Shown piece after piece: positions 41,564-52,306 of a stretch of 64,000 nt of DNA; the stretch's first letter is position 1, and the number at the start of each line of letters is the position of its first letter. The notes under the pieces are model-generated. The model worked only from the letters and a program-made list of their open reading frames with translations, was not told where the DNA came from and ran no database searches. This DNA comes from Macrolepiota albuminosa (taxonomy: Eukaryota; Basidiomycota; Agaricomycetes; Agaricales; Agaricaceae). Position numbers and translations under genes: made by a program. The stretch is taken from contig JAMWFC010000117.1 of the NCBI GenBank assembly GCA_027475525.1, positions 2,342,183 through 2,406,182 of the forward strand, written 5' to 3'.

Positions 41564-43993
41564 AACCCGGTTCTTGGCTCTCGCCTTCAATGCCAGAGGG
41601 CGTATCCACAACTTAATATGACCCGAGTTAGTCGCAGTCAAAATAAAGCGGGGTAGAAACGATGTCGACGTCAAAAGATCGCCTTCTACGTTCTTTATCT
41701 ATGTTCAGATCTAGAGTAAGAAAAAGCTTCATCAGCAATAACAATAAGTCGCTTACCAACACCGGTTGAACAACTGCAACTTCATTGCGAGAAGGTGCCG
41801 GGTGGAATCTGGGAGATCTCCCTCGGGAGAGGAGAGTTCGGCACAGGTATGTGCTGATTTAGCGATCGCGTCGCAGTCCGAGGGAAATAGTAGAAGACAT
41901 TGACATTCGTTGCTGATGCGTTGCCTTTGAAAAAAAATCTGAGTTATGTACGTCTGAGGGCTTCATTCATGAAGCTTTGTACCTGAAGTTTAGGTCTGTG
42001 GAGAGCTCCACTTGAGAAATCCCACTAGACAGTTGTGTCGTCAGCATGGGAAGTAGTAGACTTAGAAGACTACAAACCAGTATCAGCTTGTTATCCTCTC
42101 CGACACTGCTGAAACGGTATGTCCGTCCGTCACAACGTAGGTCGTCGAAGGCCAAAGCGGAAACGAACGAAGAATGACCTTGACATCGCGCGACCACTCG
42201 TTGTTCCCATGGTGAGAATATGGTCAATAGATCGTCCTGTCCACCAGTCTAACGAAGATGCATTGTATGCGAGAGTACGTAAAACGTAAATCAAATACCA
42301 GAATGAATCGCCCATCATGCGACCACGCAATGCATGTAAGTGCGCCGAAATAAGAGGCATAACAATCTACTAGTCTAATCAAAAGGACTCAGCATGGTGG
42401 ACGGGCAGAATATCTTGACTTACTGTTCAGCTAAGGCATCTATTACCCTAAGACAGCCGTCTTCTGAGATAGCGCCAACATATTTGACGTCGGGAGAGAA
42501 AGCAAAATCTATGGGTCAATTACCCTAAGACAGCCGTCTTCTGAGATAGCGCCAACATATTTGACGTCGGGAGAGAAAGCAAAATCTATGGGTCAATGCT
42601 TAGCAACTGTCCTCGTGTGCAGACGGAACGTCTTACCGACAATACTACGGTGTGACACGCGCCAGTGACTAACAGGATTCTTTATCGCCTTTTCCTTTTC
42701 CGGCTTCCCGTTACTCATGATGCCACCACCAGATGTTACTGGATGCCAGGGTGGGATCGTCACGAATATGCTATCTGTGGGGTCCCACTCATTCTGGATT
42801 CACCACCAGATGTTACTGGATGCCAGGGTGGGATCGTCACGAATATGCTATCTGTGGGGTCCCACTCATTCTGGATTAATGGCCCTCCAATACTGAATGG
42901 TCTGGAGATTTCCCAATGGGATCCTGTGGTATGAAAGCACCGTCATCGCGCTCCTTGTCGTAGACGATAATAGTCCCGTCTGCATGGGATACAAGGAAGA
43001 GGGTGATGACGAGGGTATCCAGTGCACGCTGTGCATGGGGAATTAGAAATACACCCTTCCTCGTGACTTAGCATCCAGCGACGACGACAAAGCTCATAGC
43101 GAACTAACCTGTTTATTTAAACGAGCATATCGAGAAGTTATTGGATCTGCCCTGATTAAGTTGATGTTCAGGAAGTCGAGAAGTGATTGATGACGCACCA
43201 AGCCATATCAGATCTCCAGAATTGAAACCGATAATCACATCGAGATGCTCAGGCGAGGCGGTCGTAGTGTTTACATCGTGGCAGGTCGGATATGCGGAAA
43301 AGGTGATTCTGGTACATCGAGATGCTCAGGCGAGGCGGTCGTAGTGTTTACATCGTGGCAGGTCGGATATGCGGAAAAGGTGATTCTGGTAGTGGATCCT
43401 GCGAGCTTATCTCCAGACGATTGAGAGACTCGTGAGGGGTAACCGTACCTTTGCTTAGATCCTGCCTCAGCCCATACCCAATTCTTTGAAATATTGTAGA
43501 ATAGAAATGTCACGTCTCCTTGTTTAGATTGTAATGTTTTAGATAGACCTTCCGCATTTTGTATTCGTGCAATGAATGTCGAAGAAGTCGTCCTGATGCT
43601 GTTCTTTGGCCGTGCGGACTGCTTCTTCTTCCCGGGAATAGTAGGACTGGGAGAAAACAGTGTATGTGGTTCCTGAGAGGTCGATGCGTGGTCAGGCGTT
43701 GGAGATGATACATCTCCCTCATCAGGAGTGTCATTGCTTGAGAGGCTGGTACCATCTTCACGATCTTTCGGAACATTAGACCTGTCCTTCTTCGCGTCTT
43801 TGTTTCCTCCAAGTCGCTGGACAAGTCCAGCGGCGCCGCCCTGTTTGGCGGCAGGAAAGTTGACGACGATGCTGACTACCTTTGTGGGATATATGGCAGC
43901 GCCACCAAGGGAGGAAAGAATAGAGAGAGGTTTGTGCTCGTCAGTAACGGAGTAGACGCCCTCTGGGGCAACGAAAGTGGAATCGTTGTCCAT
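41534..43993 (-). CDS. CreC/WDR20-type WD40 protein
   Basis: Starts ATG 43991-43993 ([20 protein letters not shown]). Landmarks of the fungal CreC group follow: [105 protein letters not shown] and [11 protein letters not shown], ending at TGA 41534-41536. CreC partners the deubiquitinase CreB in Aspergillus carbon catabolite repression; the animal relatives WDR20/WDR48 activate USP12/46. A similar partner role is inferred. The N-terminal part holds a disordered Ser/Pro-rich insert (about residues 70-130). Four 77-bp duplications hit it (41410, 42442, 42725, 43237). It is head to head with BCKDHB, with only 99 bp between start codons. Confidence 0.85.
42442..42595. repeat. 77-bp tandem duplication in a creC exon
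   Basis: Units at 42442 and 42519 over the WD repeat with [19 protein letters not shown]. Confidence 0.97.
42725..42878. repeat. 77-bp tandem duplication in creC
   Basis: Units at 42725 and 42802 in the segment coding, on the minus strand, for [16 protein letters not shown]. Confidence 0.97.
43237..43390. repeat. 77-bp tandem duplication in a creC exon
   Basis: Units at 43237 and 43314 over [20 protein letters not shown]; two copies shift the frame. Confidence 0.97.
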
Positions 43994-44092
43994 GGGCAGG
44001 GAGTGATCTTCATTCCAAATTTAGCGCCCGTTTCAGTGCTTCTCTTGACGCGTCCAAGACTAAATGGACGGGACCTCGGATCTTAACCTTTC

Positions 44093-46109
44093 ATGCTTAC
44101 CACCAAGTTCTCCCCTCGTTCCTTCAGGCCCTTGTTATATTCTGTGCGTACGCCTACCTGGCCCAGTCTTTGTCCTTTTAACAGCTTCCAGTGTCGTCTC
44201 AACTCCACGGTCGTAGAGCCTCCGCCTGCTGGCGGTCATCTTCCCTCTGTCGCCACCTCACAGTTCCTCAGGAGCACGCGAGACTCTGCACTACGTACTC
44301 CAGGCTTGCTTTTCCCTGATGAAGACGCATCGCGCCCTTCTAGAACTGTTGTCGGAGGACGTGAGACGAGGAAGATGAATACATATCAGGCTGTTAGAGA
44401 CGCGCATCGCGCCCTTCTAGAACTGTTGTCGGAGGACGTGAGACGAGGAAGATGAATACATATCAGGCTGTTAGAGACGCAATGAGGTGACTTGCAAGTC
44501 GTTCTACTTCTGGACGTTACTCTAACTTAGTAGCATCGCGCTGTCAAAGGATGATACTACAGTCGTGTTTGGTGAGGATGTCGCCTTTGGAGGTGTCTTT
44601 AGATGTACAATGGTGAGGCGGACTAATCTAACGATGATTATATTTCTAACTATGTGTGTACTACACCAGGGCCTTGCTGAAGAATTCGGTCAGTATTCAA
44701 CAAATCCGGTCCATGTTCCACGTTTCATAACCCGCATTTTCAGGCAAGGAACGCGTTTTCAACACGCCTTTGACAGAACAGGGTATCGCAGGATTTGGCA
44801 TAGGACTGGCATTAATGGGACATACTGCCATTGCCGAAATCCAGTTTGCAGATTACATATTTCCAGCATTTGACCAAGTGTGTTGGCATTAATGGGACAT
44901 ACTGCCATTGCCGAAATCCAGTTTGCAGATTACATATTTCCAGCATTTGACCAAGTGTGTAGCTCGAATGATTCGCTGGCATCACTGAATCTTACCTTTT
45001 TTCGCTCGACAGATTGTTAATGAAGCCGCGAAAATAAGATACCGCTCGGGTGGCCAGTACAATGTAGGCGGGCTAACAATTCGTACGCCAACTATGTCTG
45101 TTGTGAGTAACAGTCCCTTTGTTCATCCTACTGCACTCAGATCTCCTATCAGGGTCACGGAGGACTGTACCATTCTCAATCCCCAGAGGGCTTCTTTATG
45201 GGTGCATCCGGCCTCAAGGTTCCTTTCATTTCATCATGAAATAGTCAGGAACTCGACGTAATCTCTAGATAGTGATACCCCGCTCTCCAATTCAGGCAAA
45301 AGGGCTTCTACTCAGTTCGATCAGGGATCCGAACCCTGTTATTTTTATGGAACCGAAAGTACTATATCGATCAGCAGGTTGTGTCATTTCAGTTCGATCA
45401 GGGATCCGAACCCTGTTATTTTTATGGAACCGAAAGTACTATATCGATCAGCAGGTTGTGTCATTTCCTGTAGCGCTTCGAATTGCTGACTCGGAGATTA
45501 TCAGTTGAACAAGTCCCGAATGATGACTTTGAATTGCCCCTCGGAAATGCCGAAGTTCTTACCACCGGATCTGATCTAACACTTTTGACATGGGGAACGC
45601 CCGTATATCACTGCGAGGCTGCAATCACATGCTGACAACACCTCGCCCTCTTTAGAACCTCTGGTTCCTGCCTCTCTACGCTCTGCGAAGATTGAATTAA
45701 TTGATTTACGCTCTGTTCTGCCTTGGGATGTCGAAACTGTCACCGAGAGCGTTAAGCGGACCGGCCGGCTCGTTATCGTCCACGAGGCGGGCTTAACAGC
45801 TGGAGTGTCGAAACTGTCACCGAGAGCGTTAAGCGGACCGGCCGGCTCGTTATCGTCCACGAGGCGGGCTTAACAGCTGGAGTGGGCGCGGAGATTAGTG
45901 CTGAGGTGCAGAAGCGGTGTTTCCTTAAGCTTAACGCACCTGTGAGAAGGTAACTGGCTGGGAGTAAGTACAGTGACTCTATGCCTTGACGAGCATTGCT
46001 AACAGCTGCTTCTGCATACAGTATACCTGTGGCGCTTCAATATGAGAAGTTCCATATACCCGACGCAATCCGGATTCTCGACGCAATGATGGAGACTTTG
46101 GCTTATTAA
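44093..46109 (+). CDS. Branched-chain 2-oxoacid dehydrogenase E1 beta subunit
   Basis: Starts ATG 44093; the first about 40 residues ([20 protein letters not shown]) are basic and hydrophobic without acids, a mitochondrial presequence. Core motifs follow: [92 protein letters not shown] and a C-terminal [17 protein letters not shown], ending TAA 46107-46109. This is the thiamine-diphosphate E1 beta of the complex that breaks down Val, Leu and Ile in mitochondria. Pyruvate dehydrogenase E1 beta is similar, but [12 protein letters not shown] and AEEFG are of the branched-chain type. Five 77-bp duplications lie in or just after it (44327, 44808, 45313, 45729, 46134). Divergent partner: creC. Confidence 0.9.
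44327..44480. repeat. 77-bp tandem duplication in BCKDHB exon 1
   Basis: Units at 44327 and 44404; one copy gives a direct run into [12 protein letters not shown] and the gtgact donor. Confidence 0.97.
44808..44961. repeat. 77-bp tandem duplication in BCKDHB
   Basis: Units at 44808 and 44885 over the exon end [20 protein letters not shown] and its donor. Confidence 0.97.
45313..45466. repeat. 77-bp tandem duplication in a BCKDHB exon
   Basis: Units at 45313 and 45390 over [20 protein letters not shown]. Confidence 0.97.
45729..45882. repeat. 77-bp tandem duplication in a BCKDHB exon
   Basis: Units at 45729 and 45806 over [20 protein letters not shown]. Confidence 0.97.
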
Positions 46110-46133
46110 TCAGACAAGTGAGATTGTATATTA

Positions 46134-46287
46134 TAATGGCACGTCGAATGTTGAGACGCTTTCAAATTAACCAATTCGTTATTGTAAACTAATTCGTACT
46201 GTCCGTACTGTAATGGCACGTCGAATGTTGAGACGCTTTCAAATTAACCAATTCGTTATTGTAAACTAATTCGTACTGTCCGTACTG
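46134..46287. repeat. 77-bp tandem duplication in the BCKDHB 3' flank
   Basis: Units at 46134 and 46211, 25 bp after the stop codon. Confidence 0.95.
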
Positions 46288-46786
46288 TACGCAATCGTGT
46301 CAACGACATTTCTGCTGTCCACAGCAGCTTGCTCTCTGTCATTGTCAGTCATTCCTACCTTGCACTCATCAGGTTTAGAATATGTTTGCAAGTTGAATTA
46401 CATCTGCTATTCCCATTCCTTGTCAATTTAAGCGACCGCTGAGACAGAGTTGTACTGGAATGATTCTGTCCAAGGATTTGCCGGAACAGTGGAGAAAACA
46501 GCATATTGACCAGATGGATGTCCATGCTACAGCTCTTGTGCGTGATGCTAGGCGGGCTCTGCATGTGGCTTGCGATCAGGGTGGCGCAGGGCAGCTGCTG
46601 AGAAGCTTTGGGAGTGGATGGGGAGCTTTTTATCTCGGAATGGGGAACGTTATGTGGGCATTGTACTTGAGGTTATTTCAGATCGCCACAAGTCCTGTTG
46701 TTGCATGAAGAATTGTGGCGAAGTGATGATGCAAGTGAGCACGTGGGTTGTTGTGCTTGTTTCACGACGCGATGCTTTAGGCGACC
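46288..46786 (+). other. Intergenic with a coding-like remnant
   Basis: Between BCKDHB and the PPAT gene, the plus strand at about 46570-46740 reads EKLWEWMGSFLSRNGERYVG then IVLEVISDRHKSCCC and on to STW. This looks like real protein (balanced, Trp- and Gly-rich) but lacks a start and is preceded by stops. I do not recognise it. It may be a fragment of a lost gene or chance. The 5' flank of the PPAT gene must also lie here. Confidence 0.3.
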
Positions 46787-48079
46787 ATGTACACCGGCAA
46801 CCGCAGTCCGTCGCCCTTCCCCGAGTCTGCACGCGCAGACCGTGCCCTTCTCCTCGCCACAGTCTCCTCTCTTGATCCCCCCCACTTCCTCGCACCCGCT
46901 ATCACCGCTGCCGCATCCAACACCCGCGCCCACCTCACCATTGTCCTCTTCTCGCGCCACTTCAACGACCCCAGGCCAAAGTCGAGCGTTGCCTTCCGCG
47001 GCGTGTCCCGCACTGATCGTTTCGAAGATGTCTGCCGCCTCCTCACGTGTGTCTATGTGCAGGCGACGAGCGTCGCACAGTCTCTCGATAAGGTTCTTAT
47101 GGAAATCGATGTCTTGCTTTTGGGACTCGATGGAGATGTACCTTGTACACTAGGAAAGAACGTCGATGTAGTGTTTCGTGTCTCTGGAGGTGTGTCTTTG
47201 TCACTGTTATCTAACATTCTTCATCAAACGCCACGCTGCAGACTCGATTCCAGTCCCGCTCCCATCACACTTGACGTCCTTGCGCCAATCATATCTCACT
47301 GCAGCGGACCATGACTCTTTCGATGCACCCATATCTATGTCCCCGTCTTCTCCATCGTCTCTATTCACCATTCCCGCGGGCCTTGTCAAGCCCTCTCGGC
47401 TCCCTGTTGTCGCCCTCGGTGGAACTTTTGATCACCTCCACGCAGGGCATAAAATTCTTCTCAGCATGGCGGCATGGATAACAAGCGAAAAGATCATCGT
47501 TGGCGTAACTGGTGTGTCCTCCTTCCTCGTTATCCCATTTTTTCTTCTTGACAAAGTAATGATCACATAAGATGACGTTTTGTTGAAAAATAAAAGCAAC
47601 CCGAATCTGCTACAGCCTCTCGCGGAACGCATCGAGTGTGTACGCGCGTTTCTTGAGCTGTTCCGCCCGGGTATCGAGTACGAGATTGTCCCCATTCAGG
47701 ACGTGTACGGGCCTACGGGTTGGGACCCGAACGTCCAGGGCTTGGTTGTGAGCAAAGAAACCGTCAGCGGGGCGGAAGCTAGTACGTCGCCCTACCGCAC
47801 TTTCTTCATCATGTATGTTGACTCGTTGTACCAGTCGCTACACACAGGAGCGCAAAAGGTTTTTCGACATTGCAGACGTTCGTAATTGACGTAATCAGCC
47901 CGCATGCGACGTGTGTCGATCATGAGGACGTGGAATTGATGCGGAGCACGAAGATGAGTAGTACATTCATTAGGCAGTGGATCGCGAATAAAGCGATTGA
48001 GGAGGCGGAAAATGCTAGGGCAAAAGAGGCAAAGGAGGAAAGACGGAGGGCAAGCCTCAGTCAGGGTAGTATTCGATGA
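46787..48079 (+). CDS. CAB4: Phosphopantetheine adenylyltransferase (CoA synthesis)
   Basis: Starts ATG 46787 (MYTGNRSPSPFPESARADRA) and ends TGA 48077-48079. Four exons with introns from about 47192, 47512 and 47782. The nucleotidyltransferase domain is plain: VALGGTFDHLHAGHKILL carries the HxGH motif, then SEKIIVGVTDDVLL, YEIVPIQDVYGPTGWDP, LVVSKETVSGAEA, TFVIDVISPH and the STxxR-type MSSTFIRQWI. The enzyme joins 4'-phosphopantetheine and ATP to make dephospho-CoA. The N-terminal about 180 residues are a fungal extension before the catalytic domain. The C-terminal tail is charged and helical. A 77-bp duplication starts at 48062 and includes the stop, so the protein is unaffected. Confidence 0.9.
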
Positions 48080-48215
48080 GAAGAAAGGAAAACACTATCG
48101 GGCTACATAATATGTAACAATTGTTCTGGTTCATTCTCCAGGGTAGTATTCGATGAGAAGAAAGGAAAACACTATCGGGCTACATAATATGTAACAATTG
48201 TTCTGGTTCATTCTC
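48062..48215. repeat. 77-bp tandem duplication at the PPAT stop
   Basis: Units at 48062 and 48139, each holding the stop codon and 3' flank. Confidence 0.97.
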
Positions 48216-48582
48216 ATTATGACTATGGTTCCCTTTATCACTGAATGAGCAATTCTCTTTCTATCAGTATAAAGCATATACAGCAGCACAAGTCTTCGAA
48301 GATCTTCCTGCCTGCGTATGTGCTACTTGAGTCGCAACTGAGGACTGAAGCGCGTCAAAGTACAATCTCTATGGCCCCTTGACAACGCCATATCGAGAAG
48401 TTCCTAATTTACCGAGAAGCTCTTGCGTTTAGGCCTCGACATCATGATGGTAGATGAATTAAGGGGTGAGATCAAAGTTGATGCATTCAAGCTTTATCTT
48501 CGGGGTATCTTTCAGATTGATATTTGTGAAGCAAACTCGGGAAGAACAAGAAAAGGCTCAAAGAAGAGGCTATGCAAAACTT

Positions 48583-48736
48583 ATAGACCTTCTGAAGCAG
48601 TACTCCATAGGATTATCAGAGCCGAGGGTGACCGGTTGATGATGTGCGCTCGCACAGCCATAGACCTTCTGAAGCAGTACTCCATAGGATTATCAGAGCC
48701 GAGGGTGACCGGTTGATGATGTGCGCTCGCACAGCC
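48583..48736. repeat. 77-bp tandem duplication, intergenic
   Basis: Units at 48583 and 48660, identical. Confidence 0.95.
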
Positions 48737-48871
48737 AGTTGGGATGGAAGGTGCCAGGGAGAATGACCCAGAGTGCACAGACATTCACATCTGGCCGGGC
48801 GGTTGTCATGGATAATAGCGCTAAGGCTGAATTGATGCTGATCTTTACCGACATCAACAAAGGGTAGACTT

Positions 48872-49025
48872 GTTTTTGTCAGTACTCTCATGTGCTCGTA
48901 GATTATCTTTCAACTAGCAGCGCTGGTCGTATACTCCTACTGTCCTTAGTTTTTGTCAGTACTCTCATGTGCTCGTAGATTATCTTTCAACTAGCAGCGC
49001 TGGTCGTATACTCCTACTGTCCTTA
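48872..49025. repeat. 77-bp tandem duplication, upstream of the LIM gene
   Basis: Units at 48872 and 48949, ending 65 bp before the start codon. Confidence 0.95.
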
Positions 49026-49090
49026 ACTCTACTATAGGCCACCATGCTGGCTTCTCTCCGTTCTGCGCCCCTCCGGCTGGCCGCACCGAC

Positions 49091-51738
49091 ATGTCCCAAC
49101 TATTGCCCACGGTCAAGTGTTCAAACTGCAACCGGCCAGTCCCCCTCGACGACCTCTCTGACCACGTCTGTGCTACAGCTCCCTCTCTGCCAAAACCTGC
49201 CTTGTCTCCTGCTGCTGCCGTTTCCCTTTTGCCCCAGCGCCTCCAAGATCGCCTAGTATCACCTCGAACATCCAACGATGTACAACTTGGTGGCACATCG
49301 TCCTCCGATCGCCTCAGGATCGATACTGCATCTATGTATCCGTCCAGACTCAGCCATCCTGCTGCTCCGAATGAGGCGTACAGGGCGCCATCACCTTATC
49401 AGAAGTCCCTGCTCAACCCAAGTCCAACGCCTAGTTTCGACAGCAGCACACCGCCGCTTCGCACACGCGCAGGTACAGTAGCAGGTACATTGGGCAGAAA
49501 ATTATCCAATATCAGTGTTACATCCTACAATCCACCCCCTGCTTCATCTCCAGCCACAGCTCGTCCATCCTTTCTGTCCTCACGCGATGCTGGCCCATCG
49601 CACAATCTAGGCCATATGCCTCGAGAACAGCTCCCTGCTCCGCTCCGCGAGTCCAACCCTCGCACGTCTCCCGTCCCACAATATCCAGAACCTGATACAC
49701 AGACCGGTGGGGAGGCCGGTATGGCAGGAGTAGGGAGGAGAGGATTCGCCGCAGTGGCCCGTCCCTCGACGTCCCCCGCGCCGGGTGACCAGCTACGTAT
49801 TCCCCAGCCGCGTCGCAACAATACTGCACCCTTCCTTGACACAGATCTTTGGAGGCATAGTAAGTATCGATCTGGTTATTTGTTTTCGATTGCTAACTGG
49901 ACCATTGTCCACAGCCAATGAAACTCCCCCTCTCTCAGCTGGGTCTGGAAACTCTTCCCAGTCCCCGGGCGTCTCTCCATACCCTCAATCCCCAGTTGGA
50001 CACCATGGCTTGCCATATCCGGACCGATATGACCTTCAAGTCCCTCCATCACAGCAAATCACACCCTCATTGGACAGAGGCCATGCCCCTTCGCTATCTC
50101 CACTAAGAAAGACGTCATTTGATCAAGACGGAAATCGGTTGGCGTCGGTCATTCCAGGTAGCAACACCATGATATTTGACAACGGAGGCCTGGAAACCCC
50201 ATTGACAGCAAAACAGCAACCTTTTACCGCCCGCTTGGCCAACGACAATACAAGTGCCTCTCGACTTGCGGCTAGGCGACCCCCTTCCTCGTCTGATTCT
50301 GACTACAGCAACAGACTCGCTTATGCTGACAATACGGATTACGAAGACGAGGAGCCTCCCGTAGATGCTCAGATCAAGGGCAAGGCCAACAACCCACCAC
50401 CACAGCTCCCGCTTCAGGGCATCCTCCGCTCTGGCTCTACCTCCAGCATGAACCGCGTTCACTTCCCATCCTCCATACCACCCACGCAACAACGTCAGAG
50501 TTCCTTGTCTAGCCTCTCGAGTTCAGGGGAGGACGATGCGCGGAAGAGCAACTCGGCAGCGATTGCACATGCGTTGGGGCTCTCACGGGCAGCATCAGGT
50601 TCGTATACGCGTCTTGGAGGTCCCGGAGCGCAGATGGGTGGACGGGAACGGAGTGGGACGAGCGCTAGTGTGAGCAGTGAGAGTAGTCAGAATACGCATT
50701 TGAGGAGACGCCAGGCGATGAGTGGCAATGGTATGGGTACGATGGAGAAGGAATTGAAGGTGTTGCTGGAGGAGAAGAGAGAAGAGCGGGTGGATGGGGA
50801 TAGGAGGGTGGGTCTGTCGAAGAGCAAGTCGACGGGGAGCCAAAGGACCTTGGCGGTGGGGGAAGGTCAGGCGAGCGGAGTTCGGGCGCTTAGTGCGAAG
50901 AATCCAAGCGTTAGTAGTTTGATGAAGAGGGAGAAGGAGAGTGAGGGGAAGGTGCCCACCAGGACCAAGTCGAGTACAGAGTATGTGAGTGGATCGAGGA
51001 AAAAGGAGAGGGTCAAGGCGACGAAGGTGTGCTTGAAGTGCAATGAGGCGATCGAGAATGGGAGGTGGATTGCAACGGAGAGTGGAAGTGTGCTTTGTGA
51101 GGGGTGTTGGAAACATATGTATCTCCCCAAGGTTTGTCACAAACTTCTTCCTCTCATCGAGTCATGTATCAACATTCACCTATCCTCAAAGTGTCGCCGT
51201 TGTGATCTTCCAATCGAGAATGCAGCTGTGTCATCGGCGGATGGGCAACTCAGAGGCAAATACCACCGCGAATGCTTTGATTGTCACATTTGCCACGTAC
51301 GTCTATCATTTCTCTATATCTTCAGCCTCACTGACGTCTCTTTCGATCCAGAAATCCTTCCCCGACAAATCATTCTACGTTTTCGACGGCAAGCCCCTCT
51401 GCAAGTACCACTACCACGAAGCCAACGAATCCCTGTGTGCAGCCACATTGTGTGGCCAGCCCATTGAAGGGCCCTGTGCTGTCTCACATACAGGCGACAG
51501 GTACCACCCTGAACACATGTTGTGTGAGTATCCCGGGAACCCGCCCTGCAGGACCAAGTTGGCGGAATATTGGGAGGTCGCTGGAAGGATGCTGTGCGAG
51601 CGTCACGCGCACACGAGCGAGGTTGAAAGCGACGATGAGCGAGGAGAGGGGGAGTGGGTACAAAGTTCAAAGAGAAGGAAGCGAGTGACAAGGTTTATTG
51701 ATTTGGCGGGAGGGTTGTCGTCAGGTGGGTTGCGTTGA
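49091..51738 (+). CDS. LIM-domain protein, paxillin-like (Pxl1 type)
   Basis: Four exons: 49091-49859, 49915-51131, 51192-51296 and 51352-51738, 825 residues with all phases consistent. The N-terminus has a small Cys motif (VKCSNCNRP to DHVC). Then come about 600 residues of Ser/Pro/Gln-rich, likely disordered sequence. The C-terminal third holds LIM modules: CLKCNEAIENGRW to CEGCW (about 629-655), CRRCDLPIENAAV to CHICH (about 663-697), and C-terminal CAATLCGQPIEGPC to CERHAH. LIM domains bind protein partners; fungal paxillin-like proteins act at the actomyosin ring or polarity sites. No RhoGAP or kinase domain is seen. The partner and site of action are inferred from domain layout only. 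Confidence 0.82.
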
Positions 51739-52306
51739 GGATTGGAGGTAATGTATAAATGCACTGTTCCCCCCCCCACCCTCTTTTCTTCCGTTATTTG
51801 TTACCCCCTTGTGATGTTTTTGGATTGGGTGTTCTCTCTTCACCTAACCATTCGTCATTTGTACTTTAACATTCCTATATATCCCAATATACCTTTCTTG
51901 TCTTATTATTCTACTTTATATTTATCCGAAATTCATACTATAGCGATGTGTACAGAGCTCCTGTATAATCTCTTGAGATGCCAAGTACCAGAATCCTTCA
52001 GAATCTCCTGCGTCCGATCTCAGTTCATCTCAAATGAGTCGGTCAGTACGAGAAGCCAACCAGGATATATCCAGTTGCCAGTGGTGCTCATTAGTTACCA
52101 CAACTCTCTTGGAAACAATGCGACCCTATCAAGCTTCTTGAAGGCACATTCTATGTGGTACCAAGCAAGATGACAGACTTGGAATAACGTGAGGCAGGGA
52201 GCACGTGCCTGGGATTCATCACTGATCGTTGAGCGTAGACGTCACAGTTAGGGGTCAATTTTTTTTCTTCCCAATTCGGTTCCTGATTTCCTCAAGCACC
52301 TTCAGA
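51739..52306. other. Intergenic, T-rich after the LIM gene
   Basis: About 570 bp. The first 200 bp are pyrimidine-rich with a C run at 51770; the rest has no supported frame. It should hold the LIM 3' end and ADE2 promoter. Confidence 0.55.

Larger units (their letters stand above)
48216..49090. other. Intergenic with two 77-bp duplications
   Basis: About 870 bp between the PPAT stop and LIM gene start. An open frame at 48423-48716 overlaps one duplication and has no recognised relatives. I support no gene here. The promoter of the LIM gene should lie near its 3' end. Confidence 0.5.

Noticed and set aside
48423..48716. 97-residue plus-strand frame upstream of the LIM gene
   Set aside because: It runs across a 77-bp duplication, has no recognised motif, and no splice partners.
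51742..52173. 143-residue plus-strand frame after the LIM gene
   Set aside because: Starts within a T-rich 3' flank, no family features, no splice context.
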